Of a DNA stretch of 64,000 bases, positions 51,667-58,876 are shown in pieces (positions within the stretch are counted from its first letter, which is position 1; each line of letters starts with the position of its first letter). Made by a program: the position numbers and the translations under genes. Under the pieces are notes generated by a model. It was not told where the DNA came from and did not search any database. It saw nothing but the letters and a program-made list of their open reading frames with translations. The stretch spans positions 4,727,199-4,791,198 of the forward strand of contig CP000875.1 in assembly GCA_000018565.1 (NCBI GenBank), given 5' to 3'. Origin of the DNA: Herpetosiphon aurantiacus DSM 785 (GTDB lineage Bacteria; Chloroflexota; Chloroflexia; Chloroflexales; Herpetosiphonaceae).

Positions 51667-51855
51667 CATGAAAATCAAAAGGCAGAAGACAAAATCAAAA
51701 AACCTATTTCCGCCAGAGCCGAATGTTACCGCAGAGTCGCAACGTGTTGATAAGGATGAGGGATGAAGAACATCGAGAGATGGAATTGGAACCACGAAGA
51801 ACGCGAAAAACGCGAGGTAATTTACCTTCGTGTTCTTCGTGTTCTTCGTGGTTAA
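51667..51855. repeat. Repeat mosaic E-D-C with a 13-bp fold-back
   Basis: In the 343-base gap 51586-51928: AAAATCAAAAGGCAGAAGACAAAATC (family E, about 51667-51700), GATAAGGATGAGGGATGAAG (family D, reverse) and a family C unit. The C unit has perfect arms AACCACGAAGAAC (51790-51802) / GTTCTTCGTGGTT (51841-51853). No gene was seen. Confidence 0.7.
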
Positions 51856-51928
51856 AAAAGCTCTGCGCCTCTGCGTTAAAAAAATAGCCCACGAGCGACT
51901 GATTAGACTTGAAGTTGAAGGTACTTGC

Positions 51929-52501
51929 CTACAAGCCTAAAAACAATTCATGGAAACGGGCATCGCCAGTTAATTCGGGGTGAAAAGCGGTTGCCAAGAG
52001 TTTACCCTGACGAGCCGCCACAATCCGCCCATCATCTAAACTGGCTAAAGTTTCGACGGCCTCACCCACCTTATCGATCTGCGGGGCACGGATAAAAACT
52101 GCATGAAATGGTGCTTCGCCAAGCACTGGCACCTGCAAGTTGGTTTCAAAACTATCAACTTGGCGACCAAAAGCGTTGCGTCGCGCAGTAATATCCATCA
52201 AACCAAGCGCTGGCTGGCCTTCAACTCGACCTTCGGCAATTTCCTTGGCCAGCAAAATCATGCCAGCGCATGTGCCCCAAATTGGCATGCCTTCGGCGGC
52301 TCGTTGCTGAATTGGCTCCAGCAAATCGAAGCGCACCAACAATTTACCAATCGTCGTGCTCTCGCCACCAGGAATAATCAAACGCTCAACTTGGACTAAT
52401 TGTTCAGGCAAGCGCACCTGCAAGGTTGCCACGCCCAAGCCTTGGAGCATTGTTTCATGCTCAATAAACGCGCCTTGCAGCGCCAAAACTCCAACCGTCA
52501 T
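51929..52501 (-). CDS. pdxT: Pyridoxal 5'-phosphate synthase glutaminase subunit
   Basis: Class I amidotransferase that supplies ammonia to PdxS for one-step synthesis of PLP. The 190-residue chain has [13 protein letters not shown] at the start, [13 protein letters not shown] (about 45-57), the nucleophile Cys in [13 protein letters not shown] (about 70-82) and the His-Glu pair in AFHPELTGD near the C-terminus. ATG 52501 with AAGGAA is preferred over the longer frame to 52537. It follows pdxS by 92 bases, a spacer that contains family E sequence. Confidence 0.96.
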   Translation of the reverse strand: MTVGVLALQGAFIEHETMLQGLGVATLQVRLPEQLVQVERLIIPGGESTTIGKLLVRFDLLEPIQQRAAEGMPIWGTCAGMILLAKEIAEGRVEGQPALGLMDITARRNAFGRQVDSFETNLQVPVLGEAPFHAVFIRAPQIDKVGEAVETLASLDDGRIVAARQGKLLATAFHPELTGDARFHELFLGL

Positions 52502-52555
52502 TGCTTTATTCCTTTTTGAATATAAAAAAGAAGGCAATCGGCTAGCATCGTTGCT

Positions 52556-52590
52556 GCTTTGCCTTTTGCCTTCTGCCTTTTGACTTTATA
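52556..52590. repeat. Repeat family E in the pdxS-pdxT spacer
   Basis: GCTTTGCCTTTTGCCTTCTGCC and onward to GACTTTATAA. The reverse complement matches the AAAAGGCAGAAGGCAAAA unit near 61800. Confidence 0.6.
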
Positions 52591-52593
52591 ACA

Positions 52594-53475
52594 TTACCAA
52601 CCGCGTTTGGCGAGCAACTCGTTCTCTGGGATGGTATCGATGTTGATGCCGACCATGGCTTCGCCCAAGTTGCGGCTAATTTCGGCCAAAAGCTTGGCAT
52701 CGCGGAAGTGGGTGGTTGCTTCAACAATTGCTTTAGCGCGTTTGGCAGGATTGCCCGATTTGAAAATCCCTGAGCCAACGAACACGCCATCAACACCCAA
52801 TTGCATCATCAAAGCAGCATCGGCTGGAGTTGCAATCCCGCCAGCAGCGAAATTGACAACTGGTAAGCGGCCTAATTCAGCAATTTGCTTGACCAATTCA
52901 TAGGGAGCTTGCAAGTTTTTGGCAGCCACAAACAACTCATCGGGATCGAGGGTTTGCAAACGGCGAATTTCGGCGAACATCGTGCGAGCGTGGCGCACAG
53001 CTTCAACCACATTGCCCGTGCCAGCTTCGCCCTTAGTGCGAATCATGGCTGCGCCTTCGGTGATGCGGCGCAAGGCTTCGCCCAAATTACGAGCGCCACA
53101 GACGAATGGCACTTTGAAATTGTGCTTGTTGGTATGATGTTCTTCATCAGCAGGCGTGAGCACTTCGCTCTCGTCAATATAATCAACCCCAATCGCTTCG
53201 AGGATTTGCGCTTCAACAAAGTGACCAATCCGTGATTTAGCCATCACAGGAATGGTGACTGCTTCAATGATGCCTTGGATCATTTCGGGGTCGCTCATAC
53301 GAGCCACGCCGCCATCCTTACGAATATCGGCTGGAACCCGTTCGAGCGCCATCACGGCGACTGCGCCAGCTTCTTCAGCAATTTTAGCTTGGTCTGGCGT
53401 AACCACATCCATAATCACGCCGCCCTTGAGCATTTGGGCCAAGCCGACTTTGGTGGTAAATGTTGAAGTTTCCAT
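52594..53475 (-). CDS. pdxS: Pyridoxal 5'-phosphate synthase lyase subunit
   Basis: A 293-residue TIM-barrel enzyme that makes PLP from ribose 5-phosphate, glyceraldehyde 3-phosphate and ammonia. It is highly conserved: [26 protein letters not shown] near the start, [57 protein letters not shown], and [20 protein letters not shown] 53475 has AGAGGAA. A 13-base palindrome lies 70 bases upstream. With pdxT it forms the DXP-independent vitamin B6 pathway. Confidence 0.98.
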   Translation of the reverse strand: METSTFTTKVGLAQMLKGGVIMDVVTPDQAKIAEEAGAVAVMALERVPADIRKDGGVARMSDPEMIQGIIEAVTIPVMAKSRIGHFVEAQILEAIGVDYIDESEVLTPADEEHHTNKHNFKVPFVCGARNLGEALRRITEGAAMIRTKGEAGTGNVVEAVRHARTMFAEIRRLQTLDPDELFVAAKNLQAPYELVKQIAELGRLPVVNFAAGGIATPADAALMMQLGVDGVFVGSGIFKSGNPAKRAKAIVEATTHFRDAKLLAEISRNLGEAMVGINIDTIPENELLAKRGW

Positions 53476-53544
53476 TGCAATTCCTCTGGTGGATTGATGA
53501 TTTTGAGTGTCGTTTGATTAGACAGGCGCTATTGTACCATGGCT

Positions 53545-53557
53545 GATTGTGACAATC
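53545..53557. promoter_or_regulatory. Short palindrome upstream of pdxS
   Basis: GATTGT-G-ACAATC, six-base arms with one central base, 70 bases from the pdxS start and near a TACAAT box on the minus strand. It may be an operator; the length does not exclude chance. Confidence 0.3.
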
Positions 53558-53608
53558 GATAAACATTGCGGGGGGACAAAGGGGGACAATCGTGCATGAT
53601 CGGCAATT

Positions 53609-53638
53609 TTGACGGCGCAAGGTAGCCTATGGTACGAT
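53609..53638 (+). promoter_or_regulatory. Candidate promoter of the B12-riboswitch operon
   Basis: TTGACG (53609-53614) and TACGAT (53633-53638) are 18 bases apart. Transcription would start near 53645, just before the riboswitch P1 helix at 53661. Confidence 0.55.
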
Positions 53639-53660
53639 CAGCCCAATCAATCATAAATTG

Positions 53661-53762
53661 CTATTCAAATGTTGTGCAAACAGTTGGGGGAAATCCGGTG
53701 CAAATCCGGTGCAGTCCACGCTACGGTAAGCCTTTGGCCAAGCCCGAATACCCATTGAATAG
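53661..53762 (+). ncRNA. Cobalamin (AdoCbl) riboswitch aptamer
   Basis: The region shows the conserved B12-element core: GGGGGAAATCCGGTGCAAATCC, then GGTGCAGTCCACGCTACGGTAAG (the B12 box region) and AAGCCCGAATACC. A P1 helix closes it: CTATTCAA (53661-53668) pairs perfectly with TTGAATAG (53755-53762). Known riboswitches of this class bind coenzyme B12 and turn off uptake or synthesis genes when the vitamin is plentiful. It lies 100 bases upstream of the alpha-barrel gene at 53863. Confidence 0.92.
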
Positions 53763-53773
53763 TTGATTTCTGG

Positions 53774-53846
53774 GTTGGCTTGCGTTGGCACAAGCACAAC
53801 CAACGCGTTGTTATCTGTTCCTTAGCCAACTGGCTAAGGTTTTTTT
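53774..53846 (+). terminator. Riboswitch expression platform: antiterminator and terminator
   Basis: A terminator CCTTAGCC-AACT-GGCTAAGG (53820-53839) is followed by seven T. GTTGGCT at 53774-53780 can pair with AGCCAAC at 53824-53830 inside the terminator, so it is a candidate antiterminator. A separate hairpin GCGTTGG/CCAACGC (53782-53788 with 53800-53806) lies between. The design implies B12-induced transcription termination before the first gene, whose ribosome site AGGAGG follows at once. Confidence 0.85.
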
Positions 53847-53862
53847 GATTTAGGAGGCACGC

Positions 53863-54963
53863 ATGCTCCGACGAGCAGCCATCCATCGCTGGTTATTGGT
53901 TTTAGTCGCGCTATTTGTGGCCATGCCAGTTGCGGCGCAAGCCCCGACCGAAGGCGCAAAAGCTGGCGCGTGGATTGTCACTCAGGCTCAGGCCGATGGC
54001 AGTTTTCCTGGCTTTGGGTTGGGCGAAACCGCCGATGCCGTCTATGCCTTGAAGGCAACTGGCTTGAAAGTTGATCTCAACGTTCAAAGCTTTATCGAAA
54101 AAAATGCTAGTGCAATCGCCGCTAAGCCTGGGGTTGCCGCCAAGTTTGTGTTGGCCGAATTGTTGCTGGGCTACAATCCTCGCGCCGTTGCCGGAACCGA
54201 TTTGGTCGCGGCTGTAACTGGCAGCTACAAAGCCGATAGTGGTATGTATGGTGGCGATGTCACGACCCATGCCTTGGCTTTGTTGGCCTTGAATGCTGCT
54301 GGCGCACCAGTCGAAAACAAAGCGATCAACACCTTGAACTCGGTCCAAATCGCCGATGGATCATGGTCGTTCAGCGGCGATACAACTGCTGGCGCTGGCG
54401 ATACCAATACCACCGCTTTGGTAGTACAAGCCTTGGTTGCGATTGGTCAAGGTAAGAGCGAAGCTGTTACCAAGGCGCTGAGCTACTTGCAAAGCCAACA
54501 AAATAGTGATGGTGGTTTTCCCTATTCGAAGGCTTCGAGCTATGGCAGCGCCACCGATGCCAACTCAACCGGCTTGGTAATTCAAGCGATTGTGGCAACT
54601 GGCGGTAATCCAACCGCTGCACCTTGGGCGACGGCGACTGGCAATCCATTGAGTGCCTTGTTGAGCTTGCAAAATGCCAGCGGTGCGTTCCGCTACGATG
54701 CAGCAACGCCCGATGATAATGCGTTTGCGACATATCAAGCTACGCCTGCTTTGTTCTATGTGACCTATCCTTTGACCGCCTTGGTGACAGCACCCCAACC
54801 AACTGCTGTGCCAAGCACACCTGTGGCAACCGCTACCCCCAAACCAAACACCCCAATTACCTTGCCCGACACTGGCGCACCTGCATTGCCATTATGGCCA
54901 GTGGTGATTGTGTTTGGCTTGGCTTGTATTGTGGCTGGTTTACGTTTGCGCCGCGTCGCTTAA
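53863..54963 (+). CDS. Secreted alpha-barrel protein with prenyltransferase/squalene-oxidase repeats and LPDTG anchor; likely B12-binding
   Basis: A 366-residue exported protein. A signal peptide (1-26, ending VAAQA) leads to an all-helical domain (about 30-305) with repeats of the terpenoid-cyclase/prenyltransferase type, such as QADGSFPGFG, IADGSWSF, QNSDGGFPYS and LQNASGAFRY. The alpha domain of animal intrinsic factor and transcobalamin has the same alpha6-alpha6 barrel fold. A Thr/Pro linker precedes LPDTG (334-338), a hydrophobic segment and RLRRVA, a cell-wall sorting-type tail. A cobalamin riboswitch precedes it, so I infer a cobalamin-capture role, not terpene chemistry. ATG 53863 has AGGAGG. 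Confidence 0.82.
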   Translation: MLRRAAIHRWLLVLVALFVAMPVAAQAPTEGAKAGAWIVTQAQADGSFPGFGLGETADAVYALKATGLKVDLNVQSFIEKNASAIAAKPGVAAKFVLAELLLGYNPRAVAGTDLVAAVTGSYKADSGMYGGDVTTHALALLALNAAGAPVENKAINTLNSVQIADGSWSFSGDTTAGAGDTNTTALVVQALVAIGQGKSEAVTKALSYLQSQQNSDGGFPYSKASSYGSATDANSTGLVIQAIVATGGNPTAAPWATATGNPLSALLSLQNASGAFRYDAATPDDNAFATYQATPALFYVTYPLTALVTAPQPTAVPSTPVATATPKPNTPITLPDTGAPALPLWPVVIVFGLACIVAGLRLRRVA

Positions 54964-54973
54964 TCTATATATT

Positions 54974-55379
54974 CCCTCACCCCCTCACCCCATCTCCCGC
55001 CCAGCAGGCGAGGGGGGAGCCGCGAAAAGCCCCTCGCCCGCCGCAGTGGGAGAGGGGTTGGGGTGAGGGCATTCTTTACCGAAAATGATTGGCTAGGATT
55101 CGCCATCGATGTTCATGCCCTCGCCCTCTCGCCCACCCAGCGAGGCGAGGGGAACCAGCCCAATTAAGTGCCCATCTCCCTGCGAGGCGAGGGGAGCCGC
55201 GAAAAGCCCCTCGCTCGCCGCAGTGGGAGAGGGGTTGGGGTGAGGGCATTCTTTACCGAAAATGATTGGCTAGGATTCGCCATCGATGTTCATGCCCTCA
55301 CCCCCTCGCCCAGCGAGGCGAGGGGGGAGCCGCGAAAAGCCCCTCGCCCGCCGCAGTGGGAGAGGGGTTGGGGTGAGGG
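54974..55379. repeat. Three tandem repeat family A elements (copies 6-8)
   Basis: Copies at 54974-55069, 55118-55246 and 55295-55379. The 48 bases between copies (CATTCTTTACCGAAAATGATT and onward to ATGTTCATG) are duplicated exactly at 55070-55117 and 55247-55294, so a unit of about 177 bases has been tandemly duplicated. The array fills the 445-base gap between the alpha-barrel and beta-domain genes. It is not a CRISPR: there are too few units and the spacers are identical. Confidence 0.88.
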
Positions 55380-55408
55380 CATTCTTTACTGAATAGGAAT
55401 AACATTTC

Positions 55409-56293
55409 ATGGGTCGTTTGTTGGTTGTGGTAGTTACGCTGGTTTTGTTGCTGCTTGGCAATTTGGCTCAATCGATTGCTGCTCAAGGTGATGGGCATCA
55501 ATATCATGCGGCGGTGGTCGTGCAATATGCTTCCGGCGCGGTCGATGCTCGTTGTGTTGGCTTCGATCAAGAATCAATTAGTGGCTATGATGCTTTGCTG
55601 GCAGCAGGCTTCAATGTGGTGGCTGAAGGCTCATCGATGGGAGCAATGGTTTGCTCAATTGATAGTGTGGGCTGCGATTATCCCAATGAATCGTGTGCCT
55701 GCAAATGCCAAGGCGGCGATTGTACCTACTGGGCCTATAGCCATTTGCTCGATGGTGTTTGGCAATATTCCAAGCTTGGCGCTGGCTCATACAAGGTCCG
55801 TGATGGCGCAGTTGAAGGCTGGGCTTGGGGTGGTGGCAGTGTCGAGCGTGGCTCAACGCCGCCAGTGATCAGTTGGGGTGAGGTTTGCGCGGCGCAAGCA
55901 GCACCGGTGGCAACCGAAATTCCGGCAACCGCCACTAGCGAACCAACCGCCATTCCCGCAACCAATACTTTAGTTCCGGCAACAATCGCTAGCCAGCCAA
56001 GCAGCACCGCTAACCCAACCAGCGAGGCTATTGCAACTGAAACCCAATTTGAACCAAGTGCAACCACAAAAGTCGCCAGCCCAACTATTGCGGCGAGCGC
56101 AACAACTGCTCCGACCGAGCAGGCAACTGCCAGCCCCAGCATTACGCCCACTGCGACGCTGACGATCGTGAGCACGCCAACCGTTGAGGCCAGCAGTAGC
56201 GGCTCAGCAATTCCGATCAATTACTTGATTTTTGGCTTGATTTTGCTGGCCTTGGCTGGCGGCGGCATTTGGAAGCGCCAGAGCAAGCGATGA
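55409..56293 (+). CDS. Membrane-anchored DUF4430-like beta-domain protein; likely cobalamin-binding
   Basis: A 294-residue surface protein: signal peptide (1-25), a cysteine-rich domain (about 29-162), a Thr/Pro/Ser/Ala-rich stalk (about 165-262), one membrane helix (about 265-286) and a basic tail KRQSKR. The folded domain has GYDALLAAGFNV and the WQYSKLGAGSYKVRDGAVEGWAWG pattern of DUF4430, the family that includes the C-terminal beta domain of transcobalamin and intrinsic factor. Eight cysteines (49, 82, 89, 96, 98, 100, 105, 160) probably form disulfides. It follows the alpha-barrel gene and overlaps the EcfT gene by four bases, so it should be the second half of a B12 capture device. Confidence 0.8.
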   Translation: MGRLLVVVVTLVLLLLGNLAQSIAAQGDGHQYHAAVVVQYASGAVDARCVGFDQESISGYDALLAAGFNVVAEGSSMGAMVCSIDSVGCDYPNESCACKCQGGDCTYWAYSHLLDGVWQYSKLGAGSYKVRDGAVEGWAWGGGSVERGSTPPVISWGEVCAAQAAPVATEIPATATSEPTAIPATNTLVPATIASQPSSTANPTSEAIATETQFEPSATTKVASPTIAASATTAPTEQATASPSITPTATLTIVSTPTVEASSSGSAIPINYLIFGLILLALAGGGIWKRQSKR

Positions 56294-57480
56294 GTGCCGA
56301 AATCTATCAACCAACTGCTGGACGTGCCCGCGAGGCTTTGACCAAAACTGCTCCGCCAACGGCCAACAAGGAATGGTTCAGTCCAGTTAGCCAACGTCAG
56401 CGCCGCATCGCCCGCCCATGGGAAGGCGGCCATAGTTTGGCGTGGGTTGCTTGGCTGGTCGCAGCCTTGGCATGTATCGGCCAAACCGATCAACCGCTCT
56501 ATTTGATTTTGATTGGGGCGGTGACGTTGTTGGTTTGGCAGAGTTGCGCCTTGGATAGCCCGTTTCAGGCGGTGGTACGGGTTATGTTGCAACTTGGGGC
56601 GGTGTTGTTTGGCTTTAATTTGCTGTTTAGCGTGATTACCGCCAGTGTGCTGCGCGGCCAAACGGTGCTGTTTGAGTTGCCAAGTTGGCGCTTGCCGCAA
56701 CTGCTTGGTGGCATTCAACTGGGCGGAATTATTACCGCTGAGCAATTAGCAAGTGGTGCAGTGCGTGGGCTACGTTTGTGGACATTGTTGCTGGTGGTTG
56801 GTACATTCAACGCCTGTGTCAATCATTATCGCTTGTTACGGCGCACGCCCCAAGGCTTTTTTCAATTGGGCTTGGTGCTAACCATTGGCTTGGCGTTTGT
56901 GCCCCAAACCTTGCTACGCTTACGGGCAATTCGTGATGCCCAACGCTTGCGCGGCCATCGCTTTCGTTCGTGGCGTGATGCATTGCCCTTGTTTGTGCCC
57001 TTGCTCAGCGGCGGCCTAGAGCAATCGCTGACCCTAGCCGAAGCCATGGAAGCCCGTGGGTTTGGTCGCGCTCAACGTGGTCAAATCGCCGCCTACTGGA
57101 CATGGCTGGGTTTGGCGGGCGTGTTGCTGGTCTGTGCTGGCATTTGGATGCTGTTTTTCTATGCTAGAGCCAGCTTGGGCGCAATGGTCGCTTGGGTATT
57201 ATTGGCACTTGGCTTGATTGCCATGCTCAGTTATTGGTGGCAAGCCAATCGGCTGATTGTGCGCACCAGTTATCGCCGCGAACGCTGGACATTCCGCGCT
57301 ACGGTCATAACGCTTTTGGCGCTGGCTGCGCCGCTAGGGTTTTGGCTAGCACAGCGCTCAGGCAGTGCCATGGTTTATCGCATTTACCCCAAATTAGCTT
57401 GGCCACCATTTGAGCCATTGCTGACCCTGGCAATTTTGGCCTTGCTTGCGCCATTATTGTTTAAGTCTAGCGCTCGCTAA
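56290..57480 (+). CDS. ECF transporter transmembrane subunit (EcfT/CbiQ family), enlarged
   Basis: A 396-residue membrane protein, longer than usual EcfT (about 260). After a polar N-terminus of about 50 residues come the EcfT helices. The two coupling-helix motifs that grip the ATPases are present: AQRLRG (217-222) and EARGFG (254-259). About 135 further residues with three or four extra helices follow, ending at KSSAR. The start ATG 56290 lies in an ATGA overlap with the beta-domain gene. EcfT couples ATP use to a vitamin-specific S component; the riboswitch upstream points to cobalamin. No EcfA or S-component gene is in this window. The end overlaps the convergent peptidase gene by 14 bases. 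Confidence 0.88.
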   Translation: MSAEIYQPTAGRAREALTKTAPPTANKEWFSPVSQRQRRIARPWEGGHSLAWVAWLVAALACIGQTDQPLYLILIGAVTLLVWQSCALDSPFQAVVRVMLQLGAVLFGFNLLFSVITASVLRGQTVLFELPSWRLPQLLGGIQLGGIITAEQLASGAVRGLRLWTLLLVVGTFNACVNHYRLLRRTPQGFFQLGLVLTIGLAFVPQTLLRLRAIRDAQRLRGHRFRSWRDALPLFVPLLSGGLEQSLTLAEAMEARGFGRAQRGQIAAYWTWLGLAGVLLVCAGIWMLFFYARASLGAMVAWVLLALGLIAMLSYWWQANRLIVRTSYRRERWTFRATVITLLALAAPLGFWLAQRSGSAMVYRIYPKLAWPPFEPLLTLAILALLAPLLFKSSAR

Positions 57481-58801
57481 ATGAAACAATCGCCTGCAAT
57501 ACCGCCGGATCATTCGGAATCGTGTATTGGGTCCAATCGTCTTCGACCACAATATTTGGCTGCACACCTTTGGTTTCAAAATTACTGCCATCAGGCAATT
57601 TAAAGCCCTCTTGGGCCACCCACAAGCGTGAGCCATCCTCAAAATTATATTGAAAAATCGTTTCGGTATTGCCTTGGCTGGCTTGGCCCAGCACCAAAGC
57701 CCCATTAAATTGCAGCGTTCCAGCCAAAACCTCAGCATACGAAGCACTATCTTTGTCGATGAGCACCGCTAGCGGCACTTGCTTCAGCTGCTCGTACAAC
57801 AGGCCAGGTTTAACAGTTAATGGATACAATTTTTCCTGACTATAGAAATTGCCAACCTCGCCGCTGACAAATTGACCCAAAATGCCTTCAAGCACGCTAC
57901 GCCAGCCACCGCCGTTGGATCGCAGATCCAAAATCAAACCATCAAGCGGCTGAGGATCGGCGACCAATTTGCTGAGTTCGCTGACAACTTGGGTATGCAT
58001 ATCGTCGGCCCACAAGCTGGGAATCAGCAAATAGCCAACGGTTGGAGCATTGGGCAAGCGGCGGCCTGATGGCGTAATTTTGCCCACTACTGCCCGCCGC
58101 GTTATCAGCAACTCGCGTGGGTCAGCTTGCGGTGTTTGAATGGTCAGCCGCACTTGGCTGCCTTCGGGGCCACGAATTTGGTCGGCATTGGTAAACGGCT
58201 GGCCTTCAACGGCGGTAATGCGATCGCCGCGCATCAAGCCCGCCGCTTGGGCTGGGCTATCAGGGAAAACCAAGGTAATAAAAGCGGCATTTTCTTCGTG
58301 AATTGTCAAAACACCGATGCCAACATAGCTATCGGTTCCGCTGGCAACGGCATCTTCATAAACTGCTTCGACTGGTCGGGCAAAGCGCGAATGTTGATCA
58401 TCGAGTTTGGCGACCATGCCTTCGAGAATTGTGTAGAGCGTTTCATCATCGGGCGCAGCCTGCACTTGCGGCTCGATTTCAGCACGCACGGCGGCCCAAT
58501 CCACGCCATTAAAATCAGGATACAGATAATGTTCATTGACCGTTTGCCAAACATCATTGAATAAAGCTAGCCGTTCGGCGGGACTCATTGGGGTTGTCGC
58601 GGTTGGCGTAGCTTGCGCTAGCTCAACGGTTGGGGTAGGCTCAAGGCTTGGCTGCGCGGTTGGGCTGGGCAAAAAGGTTGGAGTTGCCAAGGCGAGGGGA
58701 GCCGTGGTTGGTGGCACAGTTGGTGTGGCCGCCCAAGGCAATTGTGCAGTACAGCTAGCGAGCAATCCAATTCCTAGCAAAAGCAACCAACGATAACGCA
58801 T
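57467..58801 (-). CDS. S41-family (C-terminal processing peptidase-like) lipoprotein
   Basis: A 444-residue lipoprotein (lipobox LLASC, Cys17) with a Pro/Thr linker, a helical N-domain (about 75-145), a PDZ domain (about 150-235; YVGIGVLTIHEENAAFI, GDRITAVEGQPF) and the S41 protease core (about 245-440; LILDLRSNGGGW, IDKDSASYAEVLAG). The Ser is in place, but the family's catalytic Lys (GxxTxGKG) reads GQASQGNTE, with Asn at the Lys position. It may use another base or be inactive. It ends the same-strand group PBP - M20 peptidase - S41. GGGG precedes ATG 58801. Confidence 0.88.
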   Translation of the reverse strand: MRYRWLLLLGIGLLASCTAQLPWAATPTVPPTTAPLALATPTFLPSPTAQPSLEPTPTVELAQATPTATTPMSPAERLALFNDVWQTVNEHYLYPDFNGVDWAAVRAEIEPQVQAAPDDETLYTILEGMVAKLDDQHSRFARPVEAVYEDAVASGTDSYVGIGVLTIHEENAAFITLVFPDSPAQAAGLMRGDRITAVEGQPFTNADQIRGPEGSQVRLTIQTPQADPRELLITRRAVVGKITPSGRRLPNAPTVGYLLIPSLWADDMHTQVVSELSKLVADPQPLDGLILDLRSNGGGWRSVLEGILGQFVSGEVGNFYSQEKLYPLTVKPGLLYEQLKQVPLAVLIDKDSASYAEVLAGTLQFNGALVLGQASQGNTETIFQYNFEDGSRLWVAQEGFKLPDGSNFETKGVQPNIVVEDDWTQYTIPNDPAVLQAIVSFSER

Positions 58802-58876
58802 AACTACCCCAAATTAAGCATAAGCCGCTGTAAACTGCCCACAAGCAGCCCAGCGGCTTACGGTAGAACGATCGAT

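Noticed and set aside
53863-54963. Annotating the alpha-barrel protein as a squalene cyclase or prenyltransferase
   Set aside because: It is half the length of squalene-hopene cyclase, is exported and wall-anchored, lacks a DxDD-type motif and follows a B12 riboswitch.
54974-55379. Possible CRISPR array
   Set aside because: The units are fold-back repeat A copies with identical spacers, only three units are present, and no cas genes are nearby.
55168-55570. Short open frames within the tandem repeats
   Set aside because: They arise from GC-rich repeat DNA, lack ribosome sites and contain repeated peptide blocks.
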